A stretch of DNA of 64,000 bases from contig NZ_JAUQSZ010000006.1 of the NCBI RefSeq assembly GCF_030580995.1, positions 1 to 64,000 on the forward strand. The letters run 5' to 3'. The translations under genes were made by a program, and so were the position numbers. Positions 24,126-32,135 of the stretch are shown in pieces. The stretch comes from Sphingomonas immobilis. GTDB lineage: Bacteria; Pseudomonadota; Alphaproteobacteria; Sphingomonadales; Sphingomonadaceae. Position 1 is the stretch's first letter. Each line of letters starts with the position of its first letter. The notes beneath the pieces were generated by a model. The model made no database searches. It was not told where the DNA came from and saw only the letters and a program-made list of their open reading frames with translations.

Positions 24126-24497
24126 TCAGCTCCCCTCCCGCTCGCGGGAGGGGTTGGGGGAGGGCAGTGTCGCGAGCACCCGTTCGATTTCGGCGACCAC
24201 GCCCTCCGTATTATGCAGAATGTCGTTGTTCCAGAAGCGCATGACGCGAAAACCTTGTGACTCGATAAAGGCCGTGCGGGCGGCGTCATCACTCACAGCA
24301 AGAGCGTGCTGCCCGCCATCGACTTCGATCACCAGCCCACCACTCCGCGAAACGAAATCGCAAATGAAAGGGCCAATCGGCACCTGACGGTTGAAGCGAA
24401 CACCGGCGACCTTGCGCGCGCTGATAGCCCGCCAGAGACACTTTTCGGCCTCTGTCGGATTGGCGCGGAGAGCGCGAGCGGCGGTTCGTTGCTCCAT
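24126..24497 (-). CDS. DUF559 endonuclease-like protein
   Basis: 123 aa from ATG 24497 (MEQRTAARALRANPTEAEKC); a further upstream start would translate the flanking repeat. The Vsr/restriction-endonuclease-like core is visible: LWRAISARKVAGVRFNRQ, then ICDFVSRSGGLVIEVDGGQH with the D...E-x-D/G-Q pattern, then GFRVMRFWNNDILHN and a closing helix. DUF559 proteins are widespread and uncharacterised. The last residues LPSPNPSREREGS are encoded by a palindromic repeat. The gene sits between accD and folC, where sphingomonads normally have nothing, and is bracketed by near-identical 35-bp inverted repeats. Confidence 0.88.
   Translation of the reverse strand: MEQRTAARALRANPTEAEKCLWRAISARKVAGVRFNRQVPIGPFICDFVSRSGGLVIEVDGGQHALAVSDDAARTAFIESQGFRVMRFWNNDILHNTEGVVAEIERVLATLPSPNPSREREGS
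24130..24164. repeat. 35-bp inverted repeat, left copy, flanking the DUF559 gene
   Basis: CTCCCCTCCCGC/GCGGGAGGGG palindrome plus TTGGGGGAGGG arm. It is the reverse complement of 24499-24533 at 34 of 35 positions. Read leftwards it encodes the last residues of the DUF559 protein and supplies the GGGAGGGGAG ribosome binding site of folC. Confidence 0.9.
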
Positions 24498-24498
24498 T

Positions 24499-24533
24499 CC
24501 CTCCCCCAACCCCTCCCGCAAGCGGGAGGGGAG
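24499..24533. repeat. 35-bp inverted repeat, right copy, flanking the DUF559 gene
   Basis: Mate of 24130-24164 (one mismatch, CTTG versus CTCG at the palindrome centre). It ends 2 bp upstream of the DUF559 ATG on the coding strand; its GGGGGAGGG arm is the likely Shine-Dalgarno of that gene. Confidence 0.9.
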
Positions 24534-24543
24534 TTATTTCGGT

Positions 24544-24568
24544 GCCCTCTCCCCGGAGGGGAGAGGGC
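24544..24568. repeat. Perfect 11-bp stem palindrome after accD
   Basis: GCCCTCTCCCC (24544-24554) and GGGGAGAGGGC (24558-24568) with a 3-nt loop, 10 bp past the accD stop. It lacks a T-run in the accD direction, so it looks more like a repeat element or mRNA-stabilising hairpin than a classic terminator. Confidence 0.6.
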
Positions 24569-24577
24569 ATTTTATAC

Positions 24578-25432
24578 TTAAGCCGCCCGTTTCGCGCCGA
24601 GGAAATCGACGACGCTCGCCAGTGTCGCGCGCAGGTCTTTCCGGTGCTTCACCATGTCGATCATGCCGTGATCGAGCAGATATTCCGCGCGCTGGAAGCC
24701 CTCGGGCAATTTCTCGCGGATGGTCTGTTCGATCACGCGCTGGCCCGCGAAGCCGATCAGCGCGCCGGGCTCGGCGATCTGGACGTCGCCGAGCATCGCG
24801 TAGCTCGCCGTCACGCCGCCGGTCGTCGGATCGGTCAGCACCGCGATATAGGGCAGGCCCGCGTCATGGAGCAGCTGGATCGCCGCCGTGGTGCGCGGCA
24901 TCTGCATCAGGCTGAGAATGCCTTCCTGCATGCGCGCGCCGCCGGCCGCGGTGAAGATGATGTACGGGCATTTCTCCGCGATCGCCGCCTCGACGCCGCG
25001 GATGAACGCCTCGCCCACGGCAAGCCCCATCGATCCGCCCATGAAGGCGAAATCCTGCACGGCGACGACGACCTTCAGCCCTTCGATCTTGCCCTTGGCG
25101 GTGATCAGCGCATCGGTCTCGTTGGTCGCGGCGCGCGCGGCCTTGATGCGATCGACGTAGCGCTTGCTGTCGCGGAACTTGAGCGGATCCTCGGGCACCT
25201 TGGGCACCGGCAGCAGGGTGTAGCCTGGATCGAGCGTATATTCGAAGCGCTGAGTCGGCCCGATCCGCTCATGATGCTGGCAATGCGGGCATACGTGGAG
25301 GTTCTCCTCCAGCTCCTTGACGAACACCATCTGCCCGCAACCCTTGCACTTGTGCCAGAGGTTGTCGGGCGTCTCCTTCTTGACGGGGACGACGAGCGAG
25401 AGCGCGTTGCGGACGTTGCTGAGCCAGCTCAT
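24578..25432 (-). CDS. accD: Acetyl-CoA carboxylase carboxyltransferase subunit beta
   Basis: 284 aa, normal length. The N-terminal zinc ribbon has C29, C32, C48 and C51; the crotonase-fold carboxyltransferase region shows [37 protein letters not shown] and [19 protein letters not shown], the acetyl-CoA/biotin pocket. With AccA (elsewhere) it transfers the carboxyl group from biotin to acetyl-CoA, the first step of fatty acid synthesis. The ATG overlaps the trpA stop (ATGA). Confidence 0.97.
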   Translation of the reverse strand: MSWLSNVRNALSLVVPVKKETPDNLWHKCKGCGQMVFVKELEENLHVCPHCQHHERIGPTQRFEYTLDPGYTLLPVPKVPEDPLKFRDSKRYVDRIKAARAATNETDALITAKGKIEGLKVVVAVQDFAFMGGSMGLAVGEAFIRGVEAAIAEKCPYIIFTAAGGARMQEGILSLMQMPRTTAAIQLLHDAGLPYIAVLTDPTTGGVTASYAMLGDVQIAEPGALIGFAGQRVIEQTIREKLPEGFQRAEYLLDHGMIDMVKHRKDLRATLASVVDFLGAKRAA

Positions 25433-26232
25433 GCGGCGATTTCCTGCCTGGCACCGCGAATGGCGGCGGATAAGGTTTCGATATAGGCGCGAACCGGGGC
25501 GGGCGCATCCTTGCCGTGCGCGCCGACCAGCTCGACGATGGCCGAGCCGACGACGACGCCGTCCGCGACGCGGGCGATGGCAGCCGCCTGTTCGGGCGTG
25601 CGCACGCCGAAGCCGACCGCGACGGGAATGTCGGTCGCGGCCTTGAGGCGCGCGACGGCATCCTCGATCGATGCCTGTGCGGCCTGCTGCTTGCCCGTGA
25701 TGCCCGCAACCGAGACGTAGTAGAGAAAGCCGCTCGCGCCATCGAGGACGGCCGGCAGGCGCGCGGCGTCGGTAGTGGGGGTGGCGAGGCGGATCAGGTC
25801 GATCCCCGCGCTGCGCAGCGCGGGGCCGAGCGCGGCGTCCTCCTCGGGCGGGATGTCGACGCAGATGACGCCATCGACGCCCGCGTCCTTGGCGGCGGCG
25901 GCGAACCAGTCTGCCCCGCGGATCGTCATCGGGTTGGCATAGCCCATCAGGACGAGCGGCGTTTCGGGATGACGCGCGCGGAAGGCCTTGGCGATGCTCA
26001 GGATGTCGGCGGTGCGCGTGCCGGCACCGAGGCTGCGGATGTTCGCCGCCTGGATCGCGGGGCCGTCGGCCATCGGATCGGTGAAGGGCATGCCGAGCTC
26101 GATCACGTCGGCCCCGCCGGCGACGAGCGCGTCGAGAATGGCGGCGGTGTCAGCGGGAGTCGGGTCGCCCGCCGTGACGAAGGCGACGAGCGCGGGATGG
26201 GCTTTGGCGAAGGCGTTGGAGAGGCGGGTCAT
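25429..26232 (-). CDS. trpA: Tryptophan synthase alpha subunit
   Basis: 267 aa. Catalytic E45 in VIELGMPF and D56 in DPMADGP correspond to Glu49 and Asp60 of the Salmonella enzyme. Also visible: FVTAGDP at the N-terminus, GYANPMT, and [13 protein letters not shown], the phosphate-binding loop. Cleaves indole-3-glycerol phosphate to indole, channelled to TrpB. Its ATG overlaps the stop of a small membrane protein gene, and its stop overlaps accD. Confidence 0.97.
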   Translation of the reverse strand: MTRLSNAFAKAHPALVAFVTAGDPTPADTAAILDALVAGGADVIELGMPFTDPMADGPAIQAANIRSLGAGTRTADILSIAKAFRARHPETPLVLMGYANPMTIRGADWFAAAAKDAGVDGVICVDIPPEEDAALGPALRSAGIDLIRLATPTTDAARLPAVLDGASGFLYYVSVAGITGKQQAAQASIEDAVARLKAATDIPVAVGFGVRTPEQAAAIARVADGVVVGSAIVELVGAHGKDAPAPVRAYIETLSAAIRGARQEIAA

Positions 26233-26438
26233 ACGGCAGTCCGTCTTTGAACGATAAGTTGTGAGAGGGCGCCGATGGCGATGCCTGCTTGAACAGCCTC
26301 AACGAGTCGTGGGGCGTGCAAACTCCAAGCCGCGAAATTCAGCCCGTATTCGTTGAGTTGGCGGACCACAACTGCGATAGCCGCGCCCACGACCGCGGCA
26401 ACTCCCACGTTGAGTAACCGGCGGGTTTGTCGGTTCAC
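26229..26438 (-). CDS. Small membrane protein between trpB and trpA
   Basis: 69 aa, GTG start (MNRQTRRLLNVGVAAVVGAA). One clear transmembrane segment near the N-terminus (VGVAAVVGAAIAVVV) and a weaker one at AVQAGIAIGALSQLIV. No family recognised. Its stop overlaps the trpA ATG (ATGA), good evidence that it is translated. Its G+C content looks lower than that of trpA and trpB. It is separated from the upstream gene by two palindromic-repeat pairs, so it may have come in with them. Confidence 0.6.
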   Translation of the reverse strand: MNRQTRRLLNVGVAAVVGAAIAVVVRQLNEYGLNFAAWSLHAPRLVEAVQAGIAIGALSQLIVQRRTAV

Positions 26439-26449
26439 ACATCTACCTC

Positions 26450-26544
26450 GTCACCCCGGACTTGTTCCGGGGTCCAAGGTGCCGCGTGCGAACCAGTCGC
26501 GGTTCTTGCGACGCGGTGGATGCCGGAACGGGTCCGGCATGACG
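26450..26544. repeat. Inverted REP-like pair in the trpA-trpB gap (first)
   Basis: Left copy 26450-26479 begins GTCACCCCGGACTTG, nearly identical to the copy at 1306. Right copy 26518-26544 ends CCGGCATGACG, in inverted orientation. Confidence 0.85.
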
Positions 26545-26627
26545 AGTAGAGAGTGGCGGCGCGGGTCATCGCGCGCCTCTTAGGCGAAGTGGGACGCGAT
26601 TGGAAAGCCGCGTCCTCAGCCTGCTTC

Positions 26628-26711
26628 GTCACCCCAGCGAAGGCTGGGGTCTTTGTGGGGCGGGCGTCACGCTCGCCCACGCGGAGATCCCGGCTTCCGC
26701 CGGGATGACGG
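26628..26711. repeat. Inverted REP-like pair in the trpA-trpB gap (second)
   Basis: Left copy 26628-26653 begins GTCACCCCAGCG with stem CCCCAGC/GCTGGGG. Right copy 26684-26711 is GAGATCCCGG...CCGGGATGACGG. It lies head to tail with the pair at 26450. Confidence 0.85.
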
Positions 26712-26719
26712 AATGGAGA

Positions 26720-26929
26720 TCAGGCCGCCTTGCGCTGGAACATGGTGATGCCGATCGCGGCACCCATGCCCATCGCCAGGGCCTGCATCAGATTCTCCGG
26801 CGATACTGCGCCTTCCAGCGGCTGATCGAGCGCGCCGGCGAACAGTACGCGCATCACGATGATCGTCGTCATGATCACCAGCATCGACGTGATGCCACGC
26901 CGGATCATCTCGTTGTTCAAACCGTTCAT
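26720..26929 (-). CDS. Small membrane protein downstream of trpB
   Basis: 69 aa from ATG 26929 (MNGLNNEMIRRGITSMLVIM); an ATG at 26950 would add seven residues. Two hydrophobic segments: SMLVIMTTIIVMRVLFAGAL and LMQALAMGMGAAIGITMF, joined by a polar loop with AVSPEN. No family recognised. It starts 29 bp after trpB on the same strand and is followed by the repeat pairs. Probably co-transcribed with trpB; a role in tryptophan synthesis is not implied. Confidence 0.6.
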   Translation of the reverse strand: MNGLNNEMIRRGITSMLVIMTTIIVMRVLFAGALDQPLEGAVSPENLMQALAMGMGAAIGITMFQRKAA

Positions 26930-26958
26930 TCGCCACCCCCCGGTGAGCATTAACCAAA

Positions 26959-28188
26959 TCAGATCGCCACACCCAATGCCTCGGCAACCGTGAAGATATC
27001 CTTATCGCCCCTGCCGCACAGGTTCGCCAAGATGATCTGGTCGCGCTTCATCTCGCGCGCGCGGCGGGCCACCGCAGCGATGGCGTGGGAGGGTTCCAGC
27101 GCGGGGATGATGCCCTCGGTCCGGCACAGCAACTGGAACGCATCGAGCGCCTCGGTGTCGGTCGCCGAAGTATATTCGACGCGGCCGATCGAATGCAGCC
27201 AGCTATGCTCCGGGCCGATGCCGGGATAGTCGAGCCCCGCCGAGATCGAATGCGCCTCGTCGATCTGGCCGTCCTCGTCCTGCAACAGATAGGTCTTGTT
27301 GCCGTGGAGGATGCCCGGCGCGCCGCCCGCGAGACTGGCGGCGTGCTGCTTGTCGAGGCCGTGGCCCGCCGCCTCGACGCCGAGCATCGCCACGTCGGCG
27401 TCGTCGAGGAAGGGGTGGAACAGCCCGATCGCGTTCGATCCGCCGCCGATCGCCGCGACCAGCAGATCGGGCAGGCGATCGATGCGGCTCAGCATCTGCG
27501 CGCGCGCCTCGCGGCCGATCACGCTCTGGAAATCGCGGACCAGCTCGGGGTACGGGTGCGGGCCCGCCGCCGTGCCGATGATGTAGAACGTGTCGTGGAC
27601 GTTCGCGACCCAGTCGCGCATCGCCTCGTTCATCGCATCCTTGAGCGACTTCGACCCGCTCTCGCACGCGCGCACTTCCGCACCGAGCAGTTTCATGCGG
27701 AACACGTTGGGCTGCTGCCGCACGATGTCCTTGGCGCCCATGTAGATGACGCAGGGCAGGCCGAAGCGCGCGCAGACGGTCGCGGTGGCGACGCCGTGCT
27801 GGCCCGCGCCCGTCTCGGCGATGATGCGCGTCTTGCCCATCCGCATCGCCAGCAGGATCTGGCCGATGCAATTGTTGATCTTGTGCGCGCCGGTGTGATT
27901 GAGTTCGTCGCGCTTGAACCACACCTGCGCGCCCATGCCCTCGGGGGCGTTCTCGCGCAGCGCCTCGGTCAGGCGCTCGGCGTGATAGAGCGGGCTGGGG
28001 CGACCGACATAATGTTCGAGCAGATCCTCGAACTCGGCCTGGAACGCCGGGTCCGCCTTCGCCGCCTGCCACGCTTTGTCGAGATCGAGGATCAGCGGCA
28101 TCAACGTCTCGGCGACGTAACGTCCGCCGAAGGGCCCGAAATGCCCGGTCTCGTCGGGCTGGGCGCGGAAGGAGTTGGGAGCGTTCAT
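26959..28188 (-). CDS. trpB: Tryptophan synthase beta subunit
   Basis: 409 aa. PLP lysine K103 in [14 protein letters not shown], the [15 protein letters not shown] loop, [13 protein letters not shown] phosphate-binding motif and [12 protein letters not shown] at the C-terminus. Condenses indole with serine to tryptophan. Start [20 protein letters not shown] is typical for alphaproteobacteria. Upstream, the 124-bp gap to trpF holds a repeat pair. Confidence 0.97.
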   Translation of the reverse strand: MNAPNSFRAQPDETGHFGPFGGRYVAETLMPLILDLDKAWQAAKADPAFQAEFEDLLEHYVGRPSPLYHAERLTEALRENAPEGMGAQVWFKRDELNHTGAHKINNCIGQILLAMRMGKTRIIAETGAGQHGVATATVCARFGLPCVIYMGAKDIVRQQPNVFRMKLLGAEVRACESGSKSLKDAMNEAMRDWVANVHDTFYIIGTAAGPHPYPELVRDFQSVIGREARAQMLSRIDRLPDLLVAAIGGGSNAIGLFHPFLDDADVAMLGVEAAGHGLDKQHAASLAGGAPGILHGNKTYLLQDEDGQIDEAHSISAGLDYPGIGPEHSWLHSIGRVEYTSATDTEALDAFQLLCRTEGIIPALEPSHAIAAVARRAREMKRDQIILANLCGRGDKDIFTVAEALGVAI

Positions 28189-28229
28189 GGGGTGGGCTTT
28201 AGCACTCCTCTGCGATCATCCAACCCCAC

Positions 28230-28314
28230 CCGTTCGCCCTGAGCGAAGTCGAAGGGCATGTCACGAGCGCTGCGTTTGCGGCACGTGCTTCGACTTCGCT
28301 CAGCACGAACGGTT
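28230..28314. repeat. Inverted repeat pair, CCGTTCGCCCTGAGC family, between trpF and trpB
   Basis: Left copy 28230-28257 (CCGTTCGCCCTGAGCGAAG...). Right copy 28285-28314 is inverted (GTGCTTCGACTTCGCTCAGC...). The right copy reaches into the last codons of trpF, so it contributes the trpF stop region. Confidence 0.85.
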
Positions 28315-28951
28315 AGAGGGAGGCGACCGCCGCCAGAAACGCCGCGATCTTGCCCGCGTCCTTGATGCCGGGCGATATCTCCACGCCGGACGACACGTCG
28401 ACCAGAGTCGCCCCCGTCCGCGTCACCGCCTCGCGCAGATTGACCGGATCGAGCCCGCCAGACAGCGCCCAGGGCAGGGGATGGCGGAAGCCCTCGAGCA
28501 GCGTCCAGTCGAAGCGCACGCCCATCCCGCCGGGCAATGCCGCGCCGGGCGGCGTCTTGGCGTCATAGAGGATGCGATCGGCCGCGCCCGCGAAGGTGAC
28601 GGCTGCGGCGAGGTCGGCGGCGGTGCGCACCGCGACGGCCGCCCAGATCTCGCGGCCGGTCTTAGCCTTGATCGCGGCGGCGCGTGCCGGGGCGGTGTCG
28701 TGGAGCTGCAGCGCATCGAGCAGGCCAGCGTCGAGCGCCGATTCGACTGTCGCATCATCGGGATCGACGAACACGCCAACACGGCGGACATGGCCGGGCA
28801 CGCGCGCGGCGAGTTGCGCGGCACGCTCCCGCGACAGGTTGCGCGGGGAGGGCGGGAAGAACACGAAGCCGACATGGCTCGCGCTGCCGGCGATGGCGGC
28901 GTCGAGCGTTTCGGGTGTGCTGAGGCCGCAGATTTTGGCTGTCACTGGCAT
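28313..28951 (-). CDS. trpF: Phosphoribosylanthranilate isomerase
   Basis: 212 aa TIM-barrel enzyme converting phosphoribosylanthranilate to CdRP. N-terminal KICGLSTPETLDAA gives the catalytic Cys; FDWTLLEG carries the catalytic Asp; ALSGGLDPVNLREAV and DVSSGVEISPGIKD are the phosphate-binding loops. Start MPVTAKICGL is clear. The end of the gene lies in a dispersed repeat, giving a short C-terminal AAVASL. Confidence 0.95.
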   Translation of the reverse strand: MPVTAKICGLSTPETLDAAIAGSASHVGFVFFPPSPRNLSRERAAQLAARVPGHVRRVGVFVDPDDATVESALDAGLLDALQLHDTAPARAAAIKAKTGREIWAAVAVRTAADLAAAVTFAGAADRILYDAKTPPGAALPGGMGVRFDWTLLEGFRHPLPWALSGGLDPVNLREAVTRTGATLVDVSSGVEISPGIKDAGKIAAFLAAVASL

Positions 28952-28994
28952 GGCGTCTCATCATCAGACGACGCGGCCATGTCCATCCCCAATC

Positions 28995-29077
28995 GTCACC
29001 CCAGCGCAAGCTGGGGTCTTATGGGGGCGGGTGCTGCGTTCTCCTCCTCGCGACCCCAGCTTGCACTGGGGTGACGG
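28995..29077. repeat. Inverted REP-like pair between the GNAT gene and trpF
   Basis: Left copy 28995-29021 begins GTCACCCCAGCGCAAGCTGG. Right copy 29052-29077 is GACCCCAGC...TGGGGTGACGG. It directly abuts the stop codon of the GNAT gene (29078). Confidence 0.85.
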
Positions 29078-29608
29078 TCATCGGAGGGGTGACGGTTGCG
29101 CGAGGCGCTTCGCCAGCACCGTCATGAACAACGGCGGATCGAGCGGGATCGGGAAATCGCGGCGCTCGCCGGTCTGCGCATAGCCGCGGCGTTCGTAATA
29201 GGCGATCAGCTCGGCGCGCTGCTCGATCACGGTCATCTCGATGCCCATCGCGGCGAAGCTATCGCGGGCGAGATCCTCGGCGGCGGTGATGAGCTGACGG
29301 CCCAGCCCGCCGGCCTGCAAGAGCGGATCGATGCACAGCAGGCCGAGATAGGCGATGCCGCTGCCCTTGTCGCTCACCTGAACGCAGCCGATCGGGGTAT
29401 CGCCGTGGAGCGCGACGATGAGCCGCGTCGTCGGGTCGGCGAGGATGCCCTCCAGCGTCGCCATGTCGGTGCGCGTGCCTTCGGCGATGATGTCGGCCTC
29501 GTGCGTCCAGCCCGCGCGGGCGGAATCGCCGCGATAGGCGCGCTCGATGACCGGGTGAAGCCGCTCGAGATCGGCCGCGACGGCGAGGCGGGAGGTCGTC
29601 AGCCTCAT
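29078..29608 (-). CDS. GNAT-family N-acetyltransferase
   Basis: 176 aa. Motif A is LLCIDPLLQAGGLGRQLITA, followed by IEMTVIEQRAELIAYYERRG, the usual alpha4/beta7 region. Acceptor substrate unknown. The ATG overlaps the stop of the upstream secreted-protein gene. It belongs to a block of four accessory genes lying between pyrF and trpF. Confidence 0.85.
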   Translation of the reverse strand: MRLTTSRLAVAADLERLHPVIERAYRGDSARAGWTHEADIIAEGTRTDMATLEGILADPTTRLIVALHGDTPIGCVQVSDKGSGIAYLGLLCIDPLLQAGGLGRQLITAAEDLARDSFAAMGIEMTVIEQRAELIAYYERRGYAQTGERRDFPIPLDPPLFMTVLAKRLAQPSPLR

Positions 29609-30060
29609 ACGTGGCCGTTGAACGCGACGTGCGTGAACGTCTTGGCCGCCACGTCATATTCCGCGCCGAAGAACGCCTCGCCCCCGTCGCAGACGATGAT
29701 GGGCTCGCGGCGCCAGCGGCCATCGTCGCCACCCGCGCCCTTGGGCACGAAATTGCCATAGATCAGCCGCTTCCCGCCGCGCACGATGCCAACATATTGC
29801 CGGATCCAGCCATGCGGCGCGGAGGCGAAGGCGGGCCGGTGCCTGATCTGCTCGGTCAGCACCGTGGGCAGCGCCGCCTCCATCGCCATGATGTCGCCCG
29901 CCAGCGGCGTCCACCCCGCTTCGCCGACCGGCGGCGTATCGCGAGAGCATTGGTGCAACAGCGTCGCGACCTTGCTGCGGTCGAACACGACGTAATCGCC
30001 ATCGGCTGCGAGGGCGGGCGTCGCGGCGAACACCGCGAGCAACAGGATCAGGCGCTTCAT
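29605..30060 (-). CDS. Secreted protein of unknown function
   Basis: 151 aa from ATG 30060. Signal peptide MKRLILLLAVFAATPALAAD with an AxA cleavage site near residue 19. Mature part includes LLHQCSRDTPPVGEAGWTP and IYGNFVPKGAGGDDGRWRRE, then IIVCDGGEAFFGAEYD; the two cysteines may form a disulfide. No family recognised with confidence. Coupled by 4-bp overlaps to the VOC gene upstream and the GNAT gene downstream. Confidence 0.75.
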   Translation of the reverse strand: MKRLILLLAVFAATPALAADGDYVVFDRSKVATLLHQCSRDTPPVGEAGWTPLAGDIMAMEAALPTVLTEQIRHRPAFASAPHGWIRQYVGIVRGGKRLIYGNFVPKGAGGDDGRWRREPIIVCDGGEAFFGAEYDVAAKTFTHVAFNGHV

Positions 30061-30413
30061 CGGGAAATCTCCTCGCTCACCTGCCACAATACGCCGGCGG
30101 GATCGAACAGGAAGCCGACGCGCAGGCCCCAGGGCTGGACCTTCGGCGCGCGCGGTTTCTGGACGTGGAAGCGCGTGGTCAGCCCCTCCGTGCGCGTCCA
30201 CCAGCCGTCGAGGTCGCGCACGAACAACTGCAGCATCATGTTCTCCGCCCATTCCTTGACGTAGAATTTCTGCAGCAGAAACCCCGCGCCCTCGAAATCG
30301 AGGATCGCGAGGTCGTCGTCCTGCCAGTCGATCGTGAAGCCGATCGCTTCGTAGAACGCCTTCGACACCGCGAAATCCTTCGCGGGCAGGAACGGGCGGA
30401 TCATCGCGCTCAC
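30057..30413 (-). CDS. VOC/glyoxalase-superfamily protein (bleomycin-resistance-like)
   Basis: 118 aa. GTG 30413 overlaps the upstream stop as GTGA; ATG 30404 (MIRPFLPAKDF) is the alternative. The pattern LPAKDFAVSKAFYEAIGFTI, DFEGAGFLLQKFYVKEWAEN, LQLFVRDLDGWW and VGFLFDPAGVLWQVSEE is a single VOC repeat, as in small dimeric glyoxalase/dioxygenase-like or antibiotic-binding proteins. The third strand has few metal ligands (Glu near the end), so it may bind rather than convert a ligand. Confidence 0.8.
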   Translation of the reverse strand: MSAMIRPFLPAKDFAVSKAFYEAIGFTIDWQDDDLAILDFEGAGFLLQKFYVKEWAENMMLQLFVRDLDGWWTRTEGLTTRFHVQKPRAPKVQPWGLRVGFLFDPAGVLWQVSEEISR

Positions 30414-31075
30414 TGGTTGGGCGCGACCCAATTGTTGGCGGAGATGAAGCGGTCGTCGATCCGGTAGTTCCCGCCCGGGCAGAAACGCTTCGTCGCGGGC
30501 GAGCCGGTAAGGACCAGCTCCGTCAGCGCGCCGCTCTTGTCGTATTTGAAGGTGAAATCGACCGTGTCCGCGCCGCTCGTCCAGCGTGCGCTGGTCGGGC
30601 CGGTGATCGTCGCGACGAGCGAATCGCCGTCGTTCTTGGGCAGCATGCAGTAATTCTTGCTGTCGTCATCGACGCTGCTGCGGCGCAGGCTGAACAGGAA
30701 TTCGCGCGCGTTGCGATGCTCGACATGCAGATAGGCGATATCGGCAGTCTTGTAGTTCGCCTCGAAATCCTCGGTCTCGAAACCCTGGAGGTTCGTCAAC
30801 TGGCCCTCGTAATCCTCCTCGACCTTCTTCGCGTCGCAGGTCTTGGCGCAGCTCCGGCGCATCAGCGCCTGCCAGTCGCGCTGCTGGCCACGGAAGTTTC
30901 CCTTGTCGAACAGGACGGACAGCCGCTCGCGGTAGAGGGCGGCGACGTCGGCGTCGAGTTTCGACAGCTTCGGGCTCGCGCAGATCGTCTTTTCGAGCGG
31001 ATGGCTGGCCTTGGCGCAATCGAAGCTCGGACCCCCGGCAGCGGCGGCAAGAAGCAGAAGCGTGATCATATCCAT
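30410..31075 (-). CDS. Secreted LprI/DUF1311-like protein
   Basis: 221 aa from ATG 31075; ATG 31069 is equally possible. N-terminal hydrophobic leader MDMITLLLLAAAAGG, then FDCAKASHPLEKTICASPKL, then LDADVAALYRERLSVL and QQRDWQALMRRSC, the DUF1311 (lysozyme-inhibitor LprI) pattern with paired cysteines. The C-terminal half, with a third Cys region (NYCMLPKND, KRFCPGG), is an additional domain of unknown type. Periplasmic or lipoprotein location likely. Lies 17 bp after pyrF. Confidence 0.8.
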   Translation of the reverse strand: MDMITLLLLAAAAGGPSFDCAKASHPLEKTICASPKLSKLDADVAALYRERLSVLFDKGNFRGQQRDWQALMRRSCAKTCDAKKVEEDYEGQLTNLQGFETEDFEANYKTADIAYLHVEHRNAREFLFSLRRSSVDDDSKNYCMLPKNDGDSLVATITGPTSARWTSGADTVDFTFKYDKSGALTELVLTGSPATKRFCPGGNYRIDDRFISANNWVAPNQ

Positions 31076-31092
31076 CCCCCCGGATTGTCTGG

Positions 31093-31767
31093 TTAGAGCG
31101 TCGCCTCGATGGCCCTTGCGGCGGTATCGGGATCCTCCGCGCCGGTGATCGGGCGGCCGATGACGAGGATCGAGGCACCCGCGTCGAGCGCGGCGCGCGG
31201 CGTGACGATGCGCTTCTGGTCGCCCACTTCGCCGTTGGGCGGGCGCACGCCGGGGACGACGAAGAAGCCCTTGGGCCACAATTTGTGCGCCGCGCCGACC
31301 TCCTCGCCCGAGCAGACGATGCCGTCGACGCCGGAGGTCATCGCCAGCTCGGTCAGGCGCAGCACCTGCTCGTGCGGGTCGCCATTGACGCCGATCGACT
31401 TGAGGTCGCTGCCGTCGAGGCTGGTGAGCGTCGTCACCGCGACCACCTTGGTGCCGAGCGGGGCGGCCGCCTTGGCATCCTCCAGCATGGCGCGGCCGCC
31501 GGCGGCATGGACGGTCAGGATCGCCGGCTCGAGCCCGCGCAGCGCCATGATCGCCTTGGCGACGGTGTTGGGGATGTCGTGGAACTTGAGGTCGAGGAAG
31601 ATCGGCAGGCCGAGATCGTGCATCTCGTGAACCCCCGACCGCCCGTTCGCCATGAAGAATTCGAGCCCGAGCTTGATGCCGCCGACATGATGGCGGACGC
31701 GCGCGGCAAGCGTCTTGGCGCGCTCCAGATCGGGCGTGTCGAGCGCCACGTAGATGCGGTTGCTCAC
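31093..31767 (-). CDS. pyrF: Orotidine 5'-phosphate decarboxylase
   Basis: 224 aa, GTG start overlapping the lapA stop (GTGA); the longer frame upstream is antisense shadow. Catalytic D59-x-K61-x2-D64 lies in FLDLKFHDIPNT; substrate-phosphate loop is VPGVRPPNG...DQKRIVTP and IVIGRPIT-like LVIGRPIT. Final step of UMP synthesis. Start residues SNRIYVALDTPD fit the family. Confidence 0.96.
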   Translation of the reverse strand: MSNRIYVALDTPDLERAKTLAARVRHHVGGIKLGLEFFMANGRSGVHEMHDLGLPIFLDLKFHDIPNTVAKAIMALRGLEPAILTVHAAGGRAMLEDAKAAAPLGTKVVAVTTLTSLDGSDLKSIGVNGDPHEQVLRLTELAMTSGVDGIVCSGEEVGAAHKLWPKGFFVVPGVRPPNGEVGDQKRIVTPRAALDAGASILVIGRPITGAEDPDTAARAIEATL

Positions 31768-32108
31768 AGCGTCGCCCCGGGCAGGAGCGGCGCGGGTGTG
31801 GGTGCCGCGACGACGGGGCCGTCGGGCTCCAGCACGGGCGGTGGCGGCGGGGTCAGCGCCTCGCGCAGCGTCGCGATCGTGCGCTCGGCATTGGCGAGCT
31901 TGCCGCGCAGCCGCCACCGCGCGGCCTGATGGAACAGTAGCATCGGCAGCAACCCGATGAGGAAGGTGATGAGCAGCAGCAGCGGCAAATTCACCTCGGC
32001 GACGAGATTGCCCCACAGCGCGATCCGCACCGTCGTCCAGTTGGCGAAGGTGAACAACGCCCCGACGCAGGTGAGAAGGCACCAGAAGAGGATTTTCAGG
32101 AACTGCAT
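31764..32108 (-). CDS. lapA: LapA-family (DUF1049) membrane protein
   Basis: 114 aa. Two transmembrane segments, MQFLKILFWCLLTCVGALFT and VNLPLLLLITFLIGLLPMLL, followed by a basic/helical stretch (ARWRLRGKLANAERTIATLR) and a proline-rich tail with PPPPPVLEPDG. This is the alphaproteobacterial form of LapA, which in enterobacteria helps regulate LPS assembly with LapB. In related genomes it precedes trpF directly; here pyrF and four other genes intervene. Confidence 0.82.
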   Translation of the reverse strand: MQFLKILFWCLLTCVGALFTFANWTTVRIALWGNLVAEVNLPLLLLITFLIGLLPMLLFHQAARWRLRGKLANAERTIATLREALTPPPPPVLEPDGPVVAAPTPAPLLPGATL

Positions 32109-32135
32109 GGCGACGAGGCTAACGCGGACCAAGCC

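Noticed and set aside
24544..24568. Rho-independent terminator for accD
   Set aside because: Strong stem, but no T-run in the accD direction, and coupling to folC implies read-through; listed as a repeat.
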